Shown here: positions 9,811-17,508 of the stretch, piece after piece
Layout: each line of letters starts with the position of its first letter
How positions within the stretch are numbered: position 1 is the first letter of the stretch
Assembly (NCBI GenBank): GCA_031292575.1
Contig: JARLGX010000014.1
Coordinates: 1-50,097 of the forward strand
DNA from: Paludibacter sp.
Lineage (GTDB): Bacteria; Bacteroidota; Bacteroidia; Bacteroidales; Paludibacteraceae
DNA length: 50,097 nt
Direction of reading: 5' to 3'
Translations under genes and position numbers: made by a program
Notes under the pieces: generated by a model
Database searches by the model: none
Told to the model about the DNA's origin: nothing
What the model saw: the letters and a program-made list of their open reading frames with translations, nothing else

Positions 9811-9857
9811 TGTTCTTTCATGTATTAGATTATTTATTGTTTATAAGATTCACGGAA

Positions 9858-9865
9858 CAAAAATA
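9858..9865 (-). promoter_or_regulatory. Candidate PUL promoter (-7 element)
   Basis: On the minus strand this reads TATTTTTG, matching TAnnTTTG. It lies 48 bp upstream of the susC start. A TTTG-like -33 (9882-9885) is 16 bp away, shorter than usual, so the call is tentative. Confidence 0.4.
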
Positions 9866-10171
9866 TGGTTTTGTTTTGTTTCAAATGTGTAAAATATGAC
9901 GTTTATCGGTGGAATTATTGACTAAATTGAAATAAAACGTTAATTCGAAAGCTTAAAACCAGTCTTTTCTTTTCTAAATACAATGAGAATATTGAATAAT
10001 TTGTTCTCAAAATAATGGCTATTCTATTTAAAAACAAGAGCTTAGATTCAATTATTTTCTAATTTTAAATAAATAACCATTATTTCTAAAAGTTGAACAG
10101 TAAAAATTTAATTACACATTTTTCCCCTATCTGACAACATCAGCACCCTTTCGCTATCATTTTTATGTTAT

Positions 10172-10204
10172 TTTGCTATTTTTATGAAATAATCATTATC
10201 TTTG
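10172..10204 (+). promoter_or_regulatory. Promoter of the tryptophanase-family leader
   Basis: TTTG at 10172-10175, a 21-bp spacer and TATCTTTG at 10197-10204: a close match to the Bacteroidota consensus. Predicted transcription start is near 10210. This gives a leader of about 130 nt before the enzyme start, containing a short ORF and an intrinsic terminator. The rest of 9811-10338, away from this promoter, the leader and the susC promoter, is AT-rich with nothing I recognise. Confidence 0.7.
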
Positions 10205-10229
10205 CTGAGCAAATACCTTGAAATTGTAA

Positions 10230-10271
10230 ATGAGCAACTCTTTTTTCAAAATGCGTGCTTACGAATTGTAG
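10230..10271 (+). CDS. Candidate leader peptide, 13 codons
   Basis: An ATG-to-TAG reading frame encoding MSNSFFKMRAYEL. It starts about 20 nt after the predicted transcription start. Its last six codons and stop (TAG, 10269-10271) lie inside the terminator hairpin 10253-10276. A ribosome halted at the stop codon would cover the stem and let transcription continue into the lyase gene, the same logic as TnaC, but with an intrinsic terminator. It contains two Phe and one Tyr but no Trp. Chance occurrence of a 13-codon frame is possible. The placement is what makes it credible. Confidence 0.45.
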   Translation: MSNSFFKMRAYEL

Positions 10272-10285
10272 CACGCTCTTTTTTT
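10253..10285 (+). terminator. Intrinsic terminator in the leader (attenuator)
   Basis: Stem GCGTGCT (10253-10259) pairs with AGCACGC (10270-10276), with a 10-nt loop, followed by TCTTTTTTT. It lies between the promoter and the enzyme start (10339) with no other gene upstream on this strand, so it can only act on this leader transcript. Confidence 0.75.
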
Positions 10286-10338
10286 GATTATTATCAGTAT
10301 AAAATTCAACAATACAATTAAAATCTTTTACTAACATT

Positions 10339-11787
10339 ATGCAAGAAATTAAATTCTACAGCGGAGAAAATATCCCGTTAGAACTGCACAAAGTACGTGT
10401 AGTGCAAAAATTACATCTCGTTCCGATTGAGCGTCGCCTCGAAGCTCTTAACGAAGGTGGATTCAATACATTCCGTCTTAGCACCAAAGATGTTTTTCTG
10501 GATATGCTTACCGACAGCGGAACAAATGCCATGAGTGATAATCAGGTCGCAGCCATGATGCAAGCCGACGACGCATATGCCGGATCACAAAGTTTTGTTC
10601 GCTTGGAAAAAGCAGTGAACGATGTTTTAGGTAAAAAATACTTACTTCCTGTTCATCAGGGACGTGCGGCTGAGAATATTATTTCCATTGCTTATGTTCA
10701 CAAAGGCAGTCTGGTTCCCATGAATTATCATTTCACTACCGCTATGGCACACATTACCGATAAAGGGGGACAAATTGTGGAATTGCTTTACGATGAAGCC
10801 TATGTGGTTAATTCGGATCATCCCTTCAAAGGAAACATGAACATAGAAAAGCTTGAAGAAGTAATTATCCACCACGAACCGAAAAACATTCCGTTCATCC
10901 GCATGGAAGCTTCAACCAACCTTATTGGCGGTCAACCTTTCTCGGTTCAGAACCTTCGCGATGTACGTGCTTTAGCCGACAAATATGAAATACGGCTGGT
11001 TCTTGATGCCAGTTTACTTGGCGAAAACGCCTATTTGGTTATGCTTCGTGAAGAAGAATTTAAAAATTCGAACATGGGCGAAATCATAAAAACGATGACT
11101 GCATTGGCTGACCTTGTATATTTCTCGGCTCGCAAACTCAGTTCATCGCGTGGAGGCGGAATGTGTACCGATAATCCGGTTATTATGCGTGAATTAGAAG
11201 CTTTGGTTCCACTCTATGAAGGATTCCTTACATACGGAGGTATTTCGGTTCGCGAAATTGAAGCTATGGCGGTAGGGCTTTACGAAACCCTTGACGAAAC
11301 AATGATTTGCCAAAGCCCGACTTTTATTAAATACCTGGTAGGTGAACTTGACAAAAAAGGAATTCCGGTCATCAAACCTGCCGGTGTGCTGGGAGTTCAC
11401 GTTGATGCTATGCAAGTTTGTTCGCACATTCCTCAAACGGAATATCCTGCCGGAGCATTAGCTGCTGCCTTGTTTCTTATTTCGGGAGTTCGTGGAATGG
11501 AACGTGGTTCTATCTCCAACCAGCGCGATGAATATGGAAATGAAACTTATGCCGACATGGAACTTCTTCGCTTAGCCATTCCTCGCCGCGTGTTTACACT
11601 TTCGCAGGTTAAATATGTGGAAGACCGTCTAAGTTGGTTGTATGATAATCGTCAGCTTATCGGGGGGTTGAAATTTGTTTACGAACCTCCTGTTCTTCGT
11701 TTCTTTATGGGAGGTTTGGAACCAACCAGCGATTGGCCACAGAAATTGATGGCTAAATTCAAGGAAGATTTTGGAGAAAGTCTGTAA
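10339..11787 (+). CDS. Tryptophanase / tyrosine phenol-lyase family beta-eliminating lyase
   Basis: PLP enzyme expected to cleave an amino acid by beta-elimination: Trp to indole, or Tyr to phenol, plus pyruvate and ammonia. The 482-aa cytosolic fold-type I protein keeps the family hallmarks LTDSGTNAMS (57-66), PVHQGRAAEN (104-113), GGQPFS (197-202), LDAS (222-225, Asp223 for the pyridine nitrogen), SARK with Lys266 at the PLP-lysine position, and LRLAIPRR for the carboxylate-binding Arg. The residues after the lysine (LSSSRGGGM) differ from the KDAMVPMGG-type segment of E. coli TnaA, and overall identity looks modest, so the substrate is uncertain. No permease gene adjoins it. The promoter, 13-codon ORF and terminator upstream suggest attenuation control. 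Confidence 0.85.
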   Translation: MQEIKFYSGENIPLELHKVRVVQKLHLVPIERRLEALNEGGFNTFRLSTKDVFLDMLTDSGTNAMSDNQVAAMMQADDAYAGSQSFVRLEKAVNDVLGKKYLLPVHQGRAAENIISIAYVHKGSLVPMNYHFTTAMAHITDKGGQIVELLYDEAYVVNSDHPFKGNMNIEKLEEVIIHHEPKNIPFIRMEASTNLIGGQPFSVQNLRDVRALADKYEIRLVLDASLLGENAYLVMLREEEFKNSNMGEIIKTMTALADLVYFSARKLSSSRGGGMCTDNPVIMRELEALVPLYEGFLTYGGISVREIEAMAVGLYETLDETMICQSPTFIKYLVGELDKKGIPVIKPAGVLGVHVDAMQVCSHIPQTEYPAGALAAALFLISGVRGMERGSISNQRDEYGNETYADMELLRLAIPRRVFTLSQVKYVEDRLSWLYDNRQLIGGLKFVYEPPVLRFFMGGLEPTSDWPQKLMAKFKEDFGESL

Positions 11788-11810
11788 AGACTAACCCGTA
11801 ATTCATAACT

Positions 11811-11848
11811 AAAATACACCTGGCGATTGATTTCATCAGGTGTATTTT
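11811..11848 (+). terminator. Terminator after the lyase gene
   Basis: Perfect 12-bp stem AAAATACACCTG (11811-11822) / CAGGTGTATTTT (11837-11848) with a 14-nt loop, 24 bp after the stop codon. Confidence 0.85.
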
Positions 11849-12175
11849 ACTATTATTAGGATTGTTTGTTTCGTAAACAATTGACTTTGATTTGAACACT
11901 ATAATTGTTTTATAAATCATTTTCGCTTCTTTCATCTCCCCAAGGCAATATGTTATTAAATCATCCATAATTAGCATTATGCTTTCTTTCCAATAATGTC
12001 AGCTAAATTCCAATTTATTTTCCAAGTAAATGAACAAACTTATTTAAGAAAGACGTTATAAGTCATAATATCTATTCTAAGATGGTTGTTCTATTTTTAT
12101 AGTAACTTTACAGTATTTCCCATAGATAAGTTCATATTTCAATAAAAATTTTATACTTCTTATAAACAAATAGTT
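11849..12175. other. AT-rich intergenic region before lpdA
   Basis: No gene recognised. TAACTTTA near 12103 is one base off the -7 consensus and could serve lpdA. Nothing else stands out. Confidence 0.4.
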
Positions 12176-13531
12176 ATGTGTGATTTAATTATAATAGGTG
12201 GAGGTCCGGCTGGTTATGTAGCTGCCGAACGAGCAGGGCACAAAGGACTTTCAGTTATACTTTTTGAAAAGAAAGTAATTGGAGGTGTGTGTTTAAATGA
12301 GGGTTGTATTCCAACAAAAACTATGCTTTATAGTGCCAAAACATACGAAAATGCGTTGCATGGAGATAAATATGGTGTATATGGCGAAAATATCCGATTT
12401 GATTACGGAAAAATTGTTGCCCGTAAAAATAAAATAGTTCGCAAATTAGTTGCTGGGGTGGAAAGCAAAATGAAGTTGAATCATGTTAACGTCATTAGTG
12501 GCGAAGCTATGATTCAGAGTCAAAATTCTGACGGAATAAAAGTGACTTGTAACGATGAATCTTACTTTGGAGCTAATCTACTCGTTTGTACAGGTTCAGA
12601 AGCCTTTATTCCTCCAATTCCGGGGTTGGAACAAACCGATGATATAATACTGACAAACCGTGAAATTCTTCAGTTGAAAGAACAACCTGCTTCCTTGGTT
12701 ATAATTGGAGGTGGAGTAATCGGGATGGAATTTGCCAGCTTGTACAATAGCCTTGACACAAAAGTCACAGTTATTGAGATGCTTCCGGAAATTTTAGGCA
12801 GCAACGATTTTGAAATTTCAGCCATGCTTCGTGATATTTATTCCAAAAAAGGAATTGAATTCTATCTGGAAGCCAAAGTGGTAAAAGTTGAAGGAAACAA
12901 AGTTATCTTCGAAAAAGATGGAAAAACTGAAACAATCGAAGGTGAAAAAATATTAATCAGTGTTGGTCGCCGGGCTGTAACGAAAGGTTTCGGACTGGAA
13001 AATCTGAACGTGGAGATGTTTCGTGGCGGTATAAAAGTAGACGAAAGAATGCGTACTAATATTCCGAATGTATTTGCAGCAGGCGACGTAACCGGATTTT
13101 CATTATTAGCTCATACAGCCAGTCGTGAAGGTGAAGTGGTGGTAAACAACCTCACGGGACGTGCCGATAAAATGCGTTACGATGCCATTCCGGGCGTAGT
13201 GTACACAAATCCTGAAGTAGCTGCCGTTGGCGAAACTGAAGAATCTGCCAAATTGAAAAGGATTGAATACAAAGTTGTGAAATTGCCTATGGCTTATGCC
13301 GGGCGTTTCGTTGCTGAAAACGAAGGTGGAAATGGAGTTTGCAAGGTACTTATAGGAGAAAAATTTGGTGAAGTTATCGGTGTTCATATGTTGGGAAATC
13401 CGGCTAGTGAAATTATATATGGAGCGTGCATGGCCATTGAGCAAGAAATGACTTTGACTGAATTGCAGGAAGTTGTATTTCCTCATCCTACGGTTAGCGA
13501 AATTTTCAAAGAAACAATATTTGCTTTTTAA
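12176..13531 (+). CDS. lpdA: Dihydrolipoyl dehydrogenase (E3)
   Basis: FAD flavoprotein that reoxidises dihydrolipoyl groups of 2-oxoacid dehydrogenase complexes or the glycine cleavage system, passing electrons to NAD+. The 451-aa protein has an FAD Rossmann motif (IIIGGGPAG, 5-13), the redox disulfide in GGVCLNEGCIPTK (Cys39/Cys44), an NAD-binding GxGxxG segment (VIIGGGVIGMEFA) and the second FAD contact (TNIPNVFAAGDV). The C-terminal dimerisation domain has the His-Glu pair in HPTVSE (H437/E442). Length is normal. No E1/E2 or lipoate genes adjoin it, so it is a stand-alone E3 here and the complex it serves cannot be read from context. Confidence 0.95.
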   Translation: MCDLIIIGGGPAGYVAAERAGHKGLSVILFEKKVIGGVCLNEGCIPTKTMLYSAKTYENALHGDKYGVYGENIRFDYGKIVARKNKIVRKLVAGVESKMKLNHVNVISGEAMIQSQNSDGIKVTCNDESYFGANLLVCTGSEAFIPPIPGLEQTDDIILTNREILQLKEQPASLVIIGGGVIGMEFASLYNSLDTKVTVIEMLPEILGSNDFEISAMLRDIYSKKGIEFYLEAKVVKVEGNKVIFEKDGKTETIEGEKILISVGRRAVTKGFGLENLNVEMFRGGIKVDERMRTNIPNVFAAGDVTGFSLLAHTASREGEVVVNNLTGRADKMRYDAIPGVVYTNPEVAAVGETEESAKLKRIEYKVVKLPMAYAGRFVAENEGGNGVCKVLIGEKFGEVIGVHMLGNPASEIIYGACMAIEQEMTLTELQEVVFPHPTVSEIFKETIFAF

Positions 13532-13632
13532 AGTCGGATTTTTGTGTTTGGGAAAAATATTGTGCGCTTCCCGTAGTTTTTAAAATGAAATTTTTCTATT
13601 CGAAATATTTCGGAATTTAAAATAAATAACCT

Positions 13633-13640
13633 ATCTTTGC
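13633..13640 (+). promoter_or_regulatory. tRNA operon promoter (-7 element)
   Basis: TATCTTTG followed by CAG, 45 bp upstream of tRNA-Gly. Exact match to TAnnTTTG. No clear -33 element. Confidence 0.6.
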
Positions 13641-13685
13641 AGCCGCTTTGAGAGAAAAGCAACATTTTTCAACTAATAAATTTCT

Positions 13686-13758
<73 letters not shown>

Positions 13759-13778
13759 CGCTTAATTAAACGTATTCT

Positions 13779-13861
13779 GCCCGGATGGTGGAATGGTAGA
13801 CACGAAGGACTTAAAATCCTTTGGCTTCACGGCTGTGCGGGTTCAAGTCCCGCTTCGGGTA
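13779..13861 (+). tRNA. tRNA-Leu (TAA anticodon)
   Basis: An 83-nt tRNA with the long variable arm typical of Leu. The acceptor GCCCGGA pairs with TTCGGGT (two G-U pairs). The anticodon stem AAGGA/TCCTT has loop CTTAAAA with anticodon TAA. The T loop is TTCAAGT. It lies 20 nt after tRNA-Gly, presumably in the same transcript. CCA is not encoded. Confidence 0.93.
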
Positions 13862-13869
13862 CGTTTTAT

Positions 13870-13903
13870 AAAAGCCTCTTAATCACATGATTAAGAGGCT
13901 TTT
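13870..13903 (+). terminator. Terminator of the tRNA operon
   Basis: Perfect 14-bp inverted repeat, AAAAGCCTCTTAAT (13870-13883) and its complement (13890-13903), with a 6-nt loop ending in T residues, just after tRNA-Leu. Confidence 0.88.
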
Positions 13904-13981
13904 GTTATTTAAACGAAACTTTTATTTCAACTTATTGTTTTGCATTTAAAGTAAAATCAAACTTCGTTCGTCTCCTTCAAT

Positions 13982-14557
13982 ATGGAGACATCAGCCAAAC
14001 TATCGATGAGTGATCAAAAAGCTATTTCCATCACTAAAATTATAAAGCAATTTCGTCAGAAATTGTTTGGTTTTGTGCGTGGGAAAGTAGATAATACGGA
14101 AGATGCTGAAGATATTTTGCAAGATGTTTGGTATCAGCTTAGTAATCTGACTGATATTGACGATTTGGAAAATGTAAGTGCCTGGTTATATGAAGTTGCC
14201 CGCAATAAGATAACAGACAAGTCTCGAAAAAAAACAAATCTGGCATTGGAAGAATACAGTTATGAGAATGACGAAGGCGAATTCAATTTCAAAGAAATAT
14301 TATTGCTCGACGATAGTAACAACGCAGAATTGGCATTTTTCAAAGAAATATTCTGGAAAGAATTTCAAAATGCGCTGGACGAATTGCCTGAAAATCAACG
14401 AGACGTATTTTTGCTGAATGAAATGGAAGACATGACTTTGCAACAAATTGCCGATTTTAAAGGCGAAAACCTTAAAACCATTATTAGTAGGAAAGGCTAT
14501 GCAGTAAAACATTTACGCAATAAACTGAATTACTTGTACGAAGAACTGAATAATTAG
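13982..14557 (+). CDS. ECF-type RNA polymerase sigma factor
   Basis: Alternative sigma factor, 191 aa. Region 2 spans about residues 20-90 (EDAEDILQDVWYQL, then VSAWLYEVARNKITDKSRKK). An acidic linker follows, and region 4 lies at about 125-185 (LDELPENQRDVFLLNEMEDMTL, then QQIADFKGENLKTIISRKGYAVK as the helix-turn-helix). ATG at 13982 gives a short N-terminal extension. ATG at 14006 (MSDQ) is an alternative start. The next gene begins 39 bp later and encodes a two-helix membrane protein, followed by two more tiny Cys/His-rich membrane proteins. No classical anti-sigma factor (FecR or zinc-finger type) is present, so one of the small proteins may control it (inference). Confidence 0.9.
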   Translation: METSAKLSMSDQKAISITKIIKQFRQKLFGFVRGKVDNTEDAEDILQDVWYQLSNLTDIDDLENVSAWLYEVARNKITDKSRKKTNLALEEYSYENDEGEFNFKEILLLDDSNNAELAFFKEIFWKEFQNALDELPENQRDVFLLNEMEDMTLQQIADFKGENLKTIISRKGYAVKHLRNKLNYLYEELNN

Positions 14558-14596
14558 CAGGTGGTAGTAGGTAGTAAAAAAATAAAAATATAAGTT

Positions 14597-14932
14597 ATGG
14601 AAACAACTAAACGACATTTTTGCAGAACAAGATTCTGTTTCATATTTCCAATAATAATAATTGCAATTTTTGCGGTCAGCGAAATTGTTATGCTTCTTTG
14701 GAATGCTATTATTCCCAAAATATCGAGTTTTTCGGCTTTAACCTATTGGCAAGCCATGGGGTTGTTTTTACTGAGTAGAATCTTGTTTGGTGGATTTCGC
14801 TTTGCAAGGTATCACCACGGCCACAAGGCGCCATTTATTCACGATAGATTCAAAGAAAAATTTATGGACATGAATGATGAAGAAAGGCAGCAATTCAAAA
14901 ATCAATGGAAACAACGTTGTTGTAACAAGTAA
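14597..14932 (+). CDS. Small two-helix membrane protein with His-rich linker and terminal CC
   Basis: I do not recognise a named family. The 111-aa protein has two hydrophobic segments (about residues 13-37 and 45-65), then RYHHGHK and a soluble tail (about 78-111, DRFKEKFMDMNDEERQQF), ending QRCCNK. The tail resembles the middle of the protein encoded at 15138-15467 (ADKIRNMSEEEYAEFK, then RCC): an alpha-helical [DN]-[MK]-x-[DE]-EE-x-x-x-F-K core followed by RCC. The His cluster and vicinal Cys suggest metal or redox sensing. With the ECF sigma gene 39 bp upstream it is a candidate regulator of that factor. Both role and topology are inference. Confidence 0.7.
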   Translation: METTKRHFCRTRFCFIFPIIIIAIFAVSEIVMLLWNAIIPKISSFSALTYWQAMGLFLLSRILFGGFRFARYHHGHKAPFIHDRFKEKFMDMNDEERQQFKNQWKQRCCNK

Positions 14933-14954
14933 GTTTCACTTAATACTCTTTATT

Positions 14955-14988
14955 GAACGCAACATATGCAATTGTATATGTTGCGTTC
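14955..14988 (+). terminator. Hairpin after the first small membrane-protein gene
   Basis: Perfect 13-bp stem GAACGCAACATAT (14955-14967) / ATATGTTGCGTTC (14976-14988) with an 8-nt loop. The T tract after it is weak. It probably ends or trims the sigma transcript, which would put 15138 and 15491 under a separate promoter. Confidence 0.6.
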
Positions 14989-15137
14989 TGTTTATCTGAC
15001 AGCGTCTTGTCTGCTTTTCAGCAGAAATCTTTTCTGTTAAATTAAAAAATAAATCATGTAAGTTTAAAGTAAAATTGCTTTTACTGCGTCATATAAGATA
15101 AAGACAACTAACAATCAAAATTTATAAATTAGACAAA

Positions 15138-15467
15138 ATGACAAGATCAATTTTAGGAGCCGTTTTATGCGGTGTACTTGTGGGAGCATTGGCGTTTTTT
15201 ATGCCACATCTTTTAATCGGACTCTTTATTTTAGGTTTTATCCTCAAAGCATTTCATTGCTGTGGACATGGACACAGACATAGACGCATGTTTTACATGG
15301 CCGATAAAATACGCAACATGAGCGAAGAGGAATATGCTGAATTTAAAACCAATATGGGTGGTAGATGCTGCAACAACGGTTATCATCATCATGGACATTG
15401 TTGTGGTGGTTCAAAAAATGACGACAAAGAATGTTGTAATTCAAAAAAGGACGAATCAACCAAGTAA
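15138..15467 (+). CDS. Small Cys/His-rich membrane protein
   Basis: No named family recognised. The 109-aa protein has one long or two short membrane segments (about residues 4-38), then FHCCGHGHRHRR (39-50), the helical segment ADKIRNMSEEEYAEFKTNMGGRCC that it shares with the 111-aa neighbour, and a tail extremely rich in Cys and His (NNGYHHHGHCCGGS, then ECCNSKKDE). It has eight Cys, all in CC pairs, and many His in the last 72 residues: a strong candidate for binding Cu, Zn, Ni or other soft metals. It is 23 bp from the next gene, also Cys/His-rich. Function is inferred from composition only. Confidence 0.7.
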   Translation: MTRSILGAVLCGVLVGALAFFMPHLLIGLFILGFILKAFHCCGHGHRHRRMFYMADKIRNMSEEEYAEFKTNMGGRCCNNGYHHHGHCCGGSKNDDKECCNSKKDESTK

Positions 15468-15490
15468 TTAATCTTTTAAAAATAAATAAA

Positions 15491-15727
15491 ATGCATAGAA
15501 GATCAAGATTTTTAGTGAGTTTAGCCACTGCCGCCATCACATTTGGATGTTTATGGTTTAGCATGGGTTCTGAACATTTCAACCGTGGACATCGTTTGTG
15601 CGAACGTGAACATTGCTGCATGATGGAAGAACATGAAAGACATTGTGGTCAGGAAACCAAAGAAATACATGCCGATAAAGTGATTATTATCAAAGAGGTA
15701 GTAAAAACTGATACAATAAAGAAATAG
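15491..15727 (+). CDS. Tiny exported Cys/His-rich protein
   Basis: A 78-aa protein of no family I know. The N-terminal hydrophobic stretch (about residues 7-25, LVSLATAAITFGCLWFS) could be a signal anchor. A short soluble segment follows with HFNRGHRLCEREHCC and HERHCGQE (Cys and His at regular spacing), then a basic tail (DKVIIIKEVVKTDTIKK). It follows the preceding gene by 23 bp and is followed by a strong terminator, so the two form a transcription unit. The shared CC/His theme suggests metal handling together with the neighbours (inference). Confidence 0.6.
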   Translation: MHRRSRFLVSLATAAITFGCLWFSMGSEHFNRGHRLCEREHCCMMEEHERHCGQETKEIHADKVIIIKEVVKTDTIKK

Positions 15728-15750
15728 TATTTTTTGCAATTCAATATCCG

Positions 15751-15792
15751 ATCCCATTCTTTTTCATACTGAAAAAGAATGGGATTTTTTTT
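15751..15792 (+). terminator. Strong intrinsic terminator of the Cys/His-rich cluster
   Basis: Perfect 16-bp stem ATCCCATTCTTTTTCA (15751-15766) and its complement (15770-15785), with a 3-nt loop, followed by a run of T. Confidence 0.92.
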
Positions 15793-15844
15793 GCAACTAA
15801 AACATTATTGATTATAAAATCGTTAACTGATAAAAAATCGTTTT

Positions 15845-16426
15845 ATGAATAAGACGCGATTAGAAGCTTTCAGCGATGGAGTGATTGCCATAATAATAAC
15901 TATTATGGTGTTGGAACTTAAAATTCCCCATGGAGCGGATTTGCAATCATTGAAAAATCTTGCACCGAAATTTATCAGTTATGTGATTAGCTTTATTTAT
16001 ATTGCCATTTACTGGAATAACCATCATCATTTATTGCATACAGTGAAACATGTAACCGGTAGTATTCTTTGGTCAAATACTCATTTGCTTTTCTGGCTTT
16101 CGTTAGTGCCTCTTGTAACAGCTTGGGCTGGTGAGAATCATTTTGCAAAATTGCCGGTTGCTGCGTATTCAGTTATACTCATGATGGCAGGAGTTGCTTA
16201 TTTTATCCTTTCCAAAACGATTATTTCGGTACACGGTAAAGACTCAGTTTTATCATCTGCTATTGGTAAAGACGTAAAAGGAATAATCTCGATAATTGGA
16301 TATGCAATAGCAGTTCCATTGGCATTTGTTTTTACAACTGCTTCAATTTTAATAATTGTAGCTATTGCCTTTTTTTGGTTGATTCCGGATAGGAGAATTG
16401 AGAATAGAATAAATGAAAATGAGTAA
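15845..16426 (+). CDS. TMEM175-type (DUF1211) potassium channel
   Basis: Integral membrane protein of 193 aa, related to the TMEM175 K+ channel family. It has the first-helix signature RLEAFSDGVIAIIITIMVLEL (residues 5-25, with the FSDG motif) and about five further hydrophobic helices (roughly 42-58, 75-95, 105-125, 145-165, 170-188). Bacterial members work as tetramers of a six-helix subunit, and the length fits. It lies after a strong terminator, 10 bp from the convergently transcribed rluF, so it is probably transcribed alone. No regulatory site is recognised. Confidence 0.8.
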   Translation: MNKTRLEAFSDGVIAIIITIMVLELKIPHGADLQSLKNLAPKFISYVISFIYIAIYWNNHHHLLHTVKHVTGSILWSNTHLLFWLSLVPLVTAWAGENHFAKLPVAAYSVILMMAGVAYFILSKTIISVHGKDSVLSSAIGKDVKGIISIIGYAIAVPLAFVFTTASILIIVAIAFFWLIPDRRIENRINENE

Positions 16427-16436
16427 AATATATCTA

Positions 16437-17417
16437 TTATCTTTTACCCGGTTTCCTGCTTCCATAAGTGGTTGTGGATGGTTTAATGTTTTTGGCAACA
16501 CCTCCTTTTTTTCCATTGGAACTACTCGAATTTGTTCTTAATTCTCTCGATTTTGGATTTAAATTTGAAGATCTATCCGGTTTTTTTGTTGTAGCAGATG
16601 GAGCTCGTTGACCGGTTCTGGTTGGAGTATTAACAGTGGTTTTGCTTTTTTGCTCCGTATTCTTGCTTTTTACCTCTGGTCCTTTGCTTTTTTCAACAGT
16701 TGATGATGAATTGGCAACATCTTTCATGATTTGGTCCATTTCATCAGGTTGTAGTTGACGCCATTCGCCAAGTGGCAGACCTTTCAAACTGATATTCATG
16801 ATTCTGATGCGCTCCAGTTTGGCAACATCATATTCGAAGTACTCGCACATACGACGAATCTGGCGATTTAGTCCTTGTATCAACACAATACGAAACGAGA
16901 AAACTGATTCTTTAACTACTTTACATTTCTTAGTCATCTCGCCAAGAATTGGCACCCCGTTACTCATTTTCTGAATAAATTCATCCGTCACAGGTTTATT
17001 CACGGTTACAAGGTATTCTTTTTCGTGCTTATTTCCAGCTCGTAAAATTTTATTGACAATATCGCCGTTATTGGTCAAAAATATTAAGCCCTGCGACTCT
17101 TTATCAAGCCTGCCAATAGGGAAAATACGTTCGTGATAACCAATGTAATCGATAATAGAATCCTTTACTCCTATTTCGGTTGTACTAATTATCCCAACAG
17201 GTTTATTAAAAGCTATAAATATAAAATCAGTTCCTTCTTTGGCTTCAATCAGGTTGCCATTTAATGTCACTTTATCGCGTTTTGAAACCTGTGTGCCAAC
17301 AGCAGCTTTTTTCCCATTTACAAAAACATGACCTTGCTCTATGAATTTGTCGGCTTCGCGACGAGAGCAGGTGCCGCTGTCACTGATAAATTTATTTAAT
17401 CGTATTTTTTCAGTCAT
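16437..17417 (-). CDS. rluF: 23S rRNA pseudouridine synthase RluF
   Basis: RsuA-family enzyme that isomerises a uridine in 23S rRNA (U2604 in E. coli). An S4 RNA-binding domain (from [24 protein letters not shown]) precedes the synthase domain with the catalytic-Asp motif [15 protein letters not shown] and the later [19 protein letters not shown] segment (here [16 protein letters not shown]). The sequence tracks E. coli RluF closely through LPLGEWR. I use ATG 17417, which matches the family's N-terminus and sits 37 bp from a -7 element. An in-frame ATG at 17456 falls on the promoter. The last ~100 residues form a Ser/Thr/Lys/Arg-rich, low-complexity basic tail, as RluF often has, probably for RNA contact. 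Confidence 0.92.
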   Translation of the reverse strand: MTEKIRLNKFISDSGTCSRREADKFIEQGHVFVNGKKAAVGTQVSKRDKVTLNGNLIEAKEGTDFIFIAFNKPVGIISTTEIGVKDSIIDYIGYHERIFPIGRLDKESQGLIFLTNNGDIVNKILRAGNKHEKEYLVTVNKPVTDEFIQKMSNGVPILGEMTKKCKVVKESVFSFRIVLIQGLNRQIRRMCEYFEYDVAKLERIRIMNISLKGLPLGEWRQLQPDEMDQIMKDVANSSSTVEKSKGPEVKSKNTEQKSKTTVNTPTRTGQRAPSATTKKPDRSSNLNPKSRELRTNSSSSNGKKGGVAKNIKPSTTTYGSRKPGKR

Positions 17418-17453
17418 GGTTTGATTTTGTAAAATGTGTTGCAGATAAAGATG

Positions 17454-17461
17454 CAAAGATA
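17454..17461 (-). promoter_or_regulatory. rluF promoter (-7 element)
   Basis: TATCTTTG on the minus strand. Predicted start near 17447, giving a leader of about 30 nt to ATG 17417. Confidence 0.6.
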
Positions 17462-17508
17462 GGCATTGAATGACAGAGAAAAAGAATTATTGAAAATAAA
17501 TAGAGTAA

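Noticed and set aside
10253-10285. Terminator belonging to an upstream gene
   Set aside because: The upstream gene susC is on the other strand and transcribed away, so no plus-strand gene precedes this site.
13106-13486. Long open frame opposite lpdA
   Set aside because: Antisense shadow of a highly conserved enzyme; no start signal and no recognisable domain.
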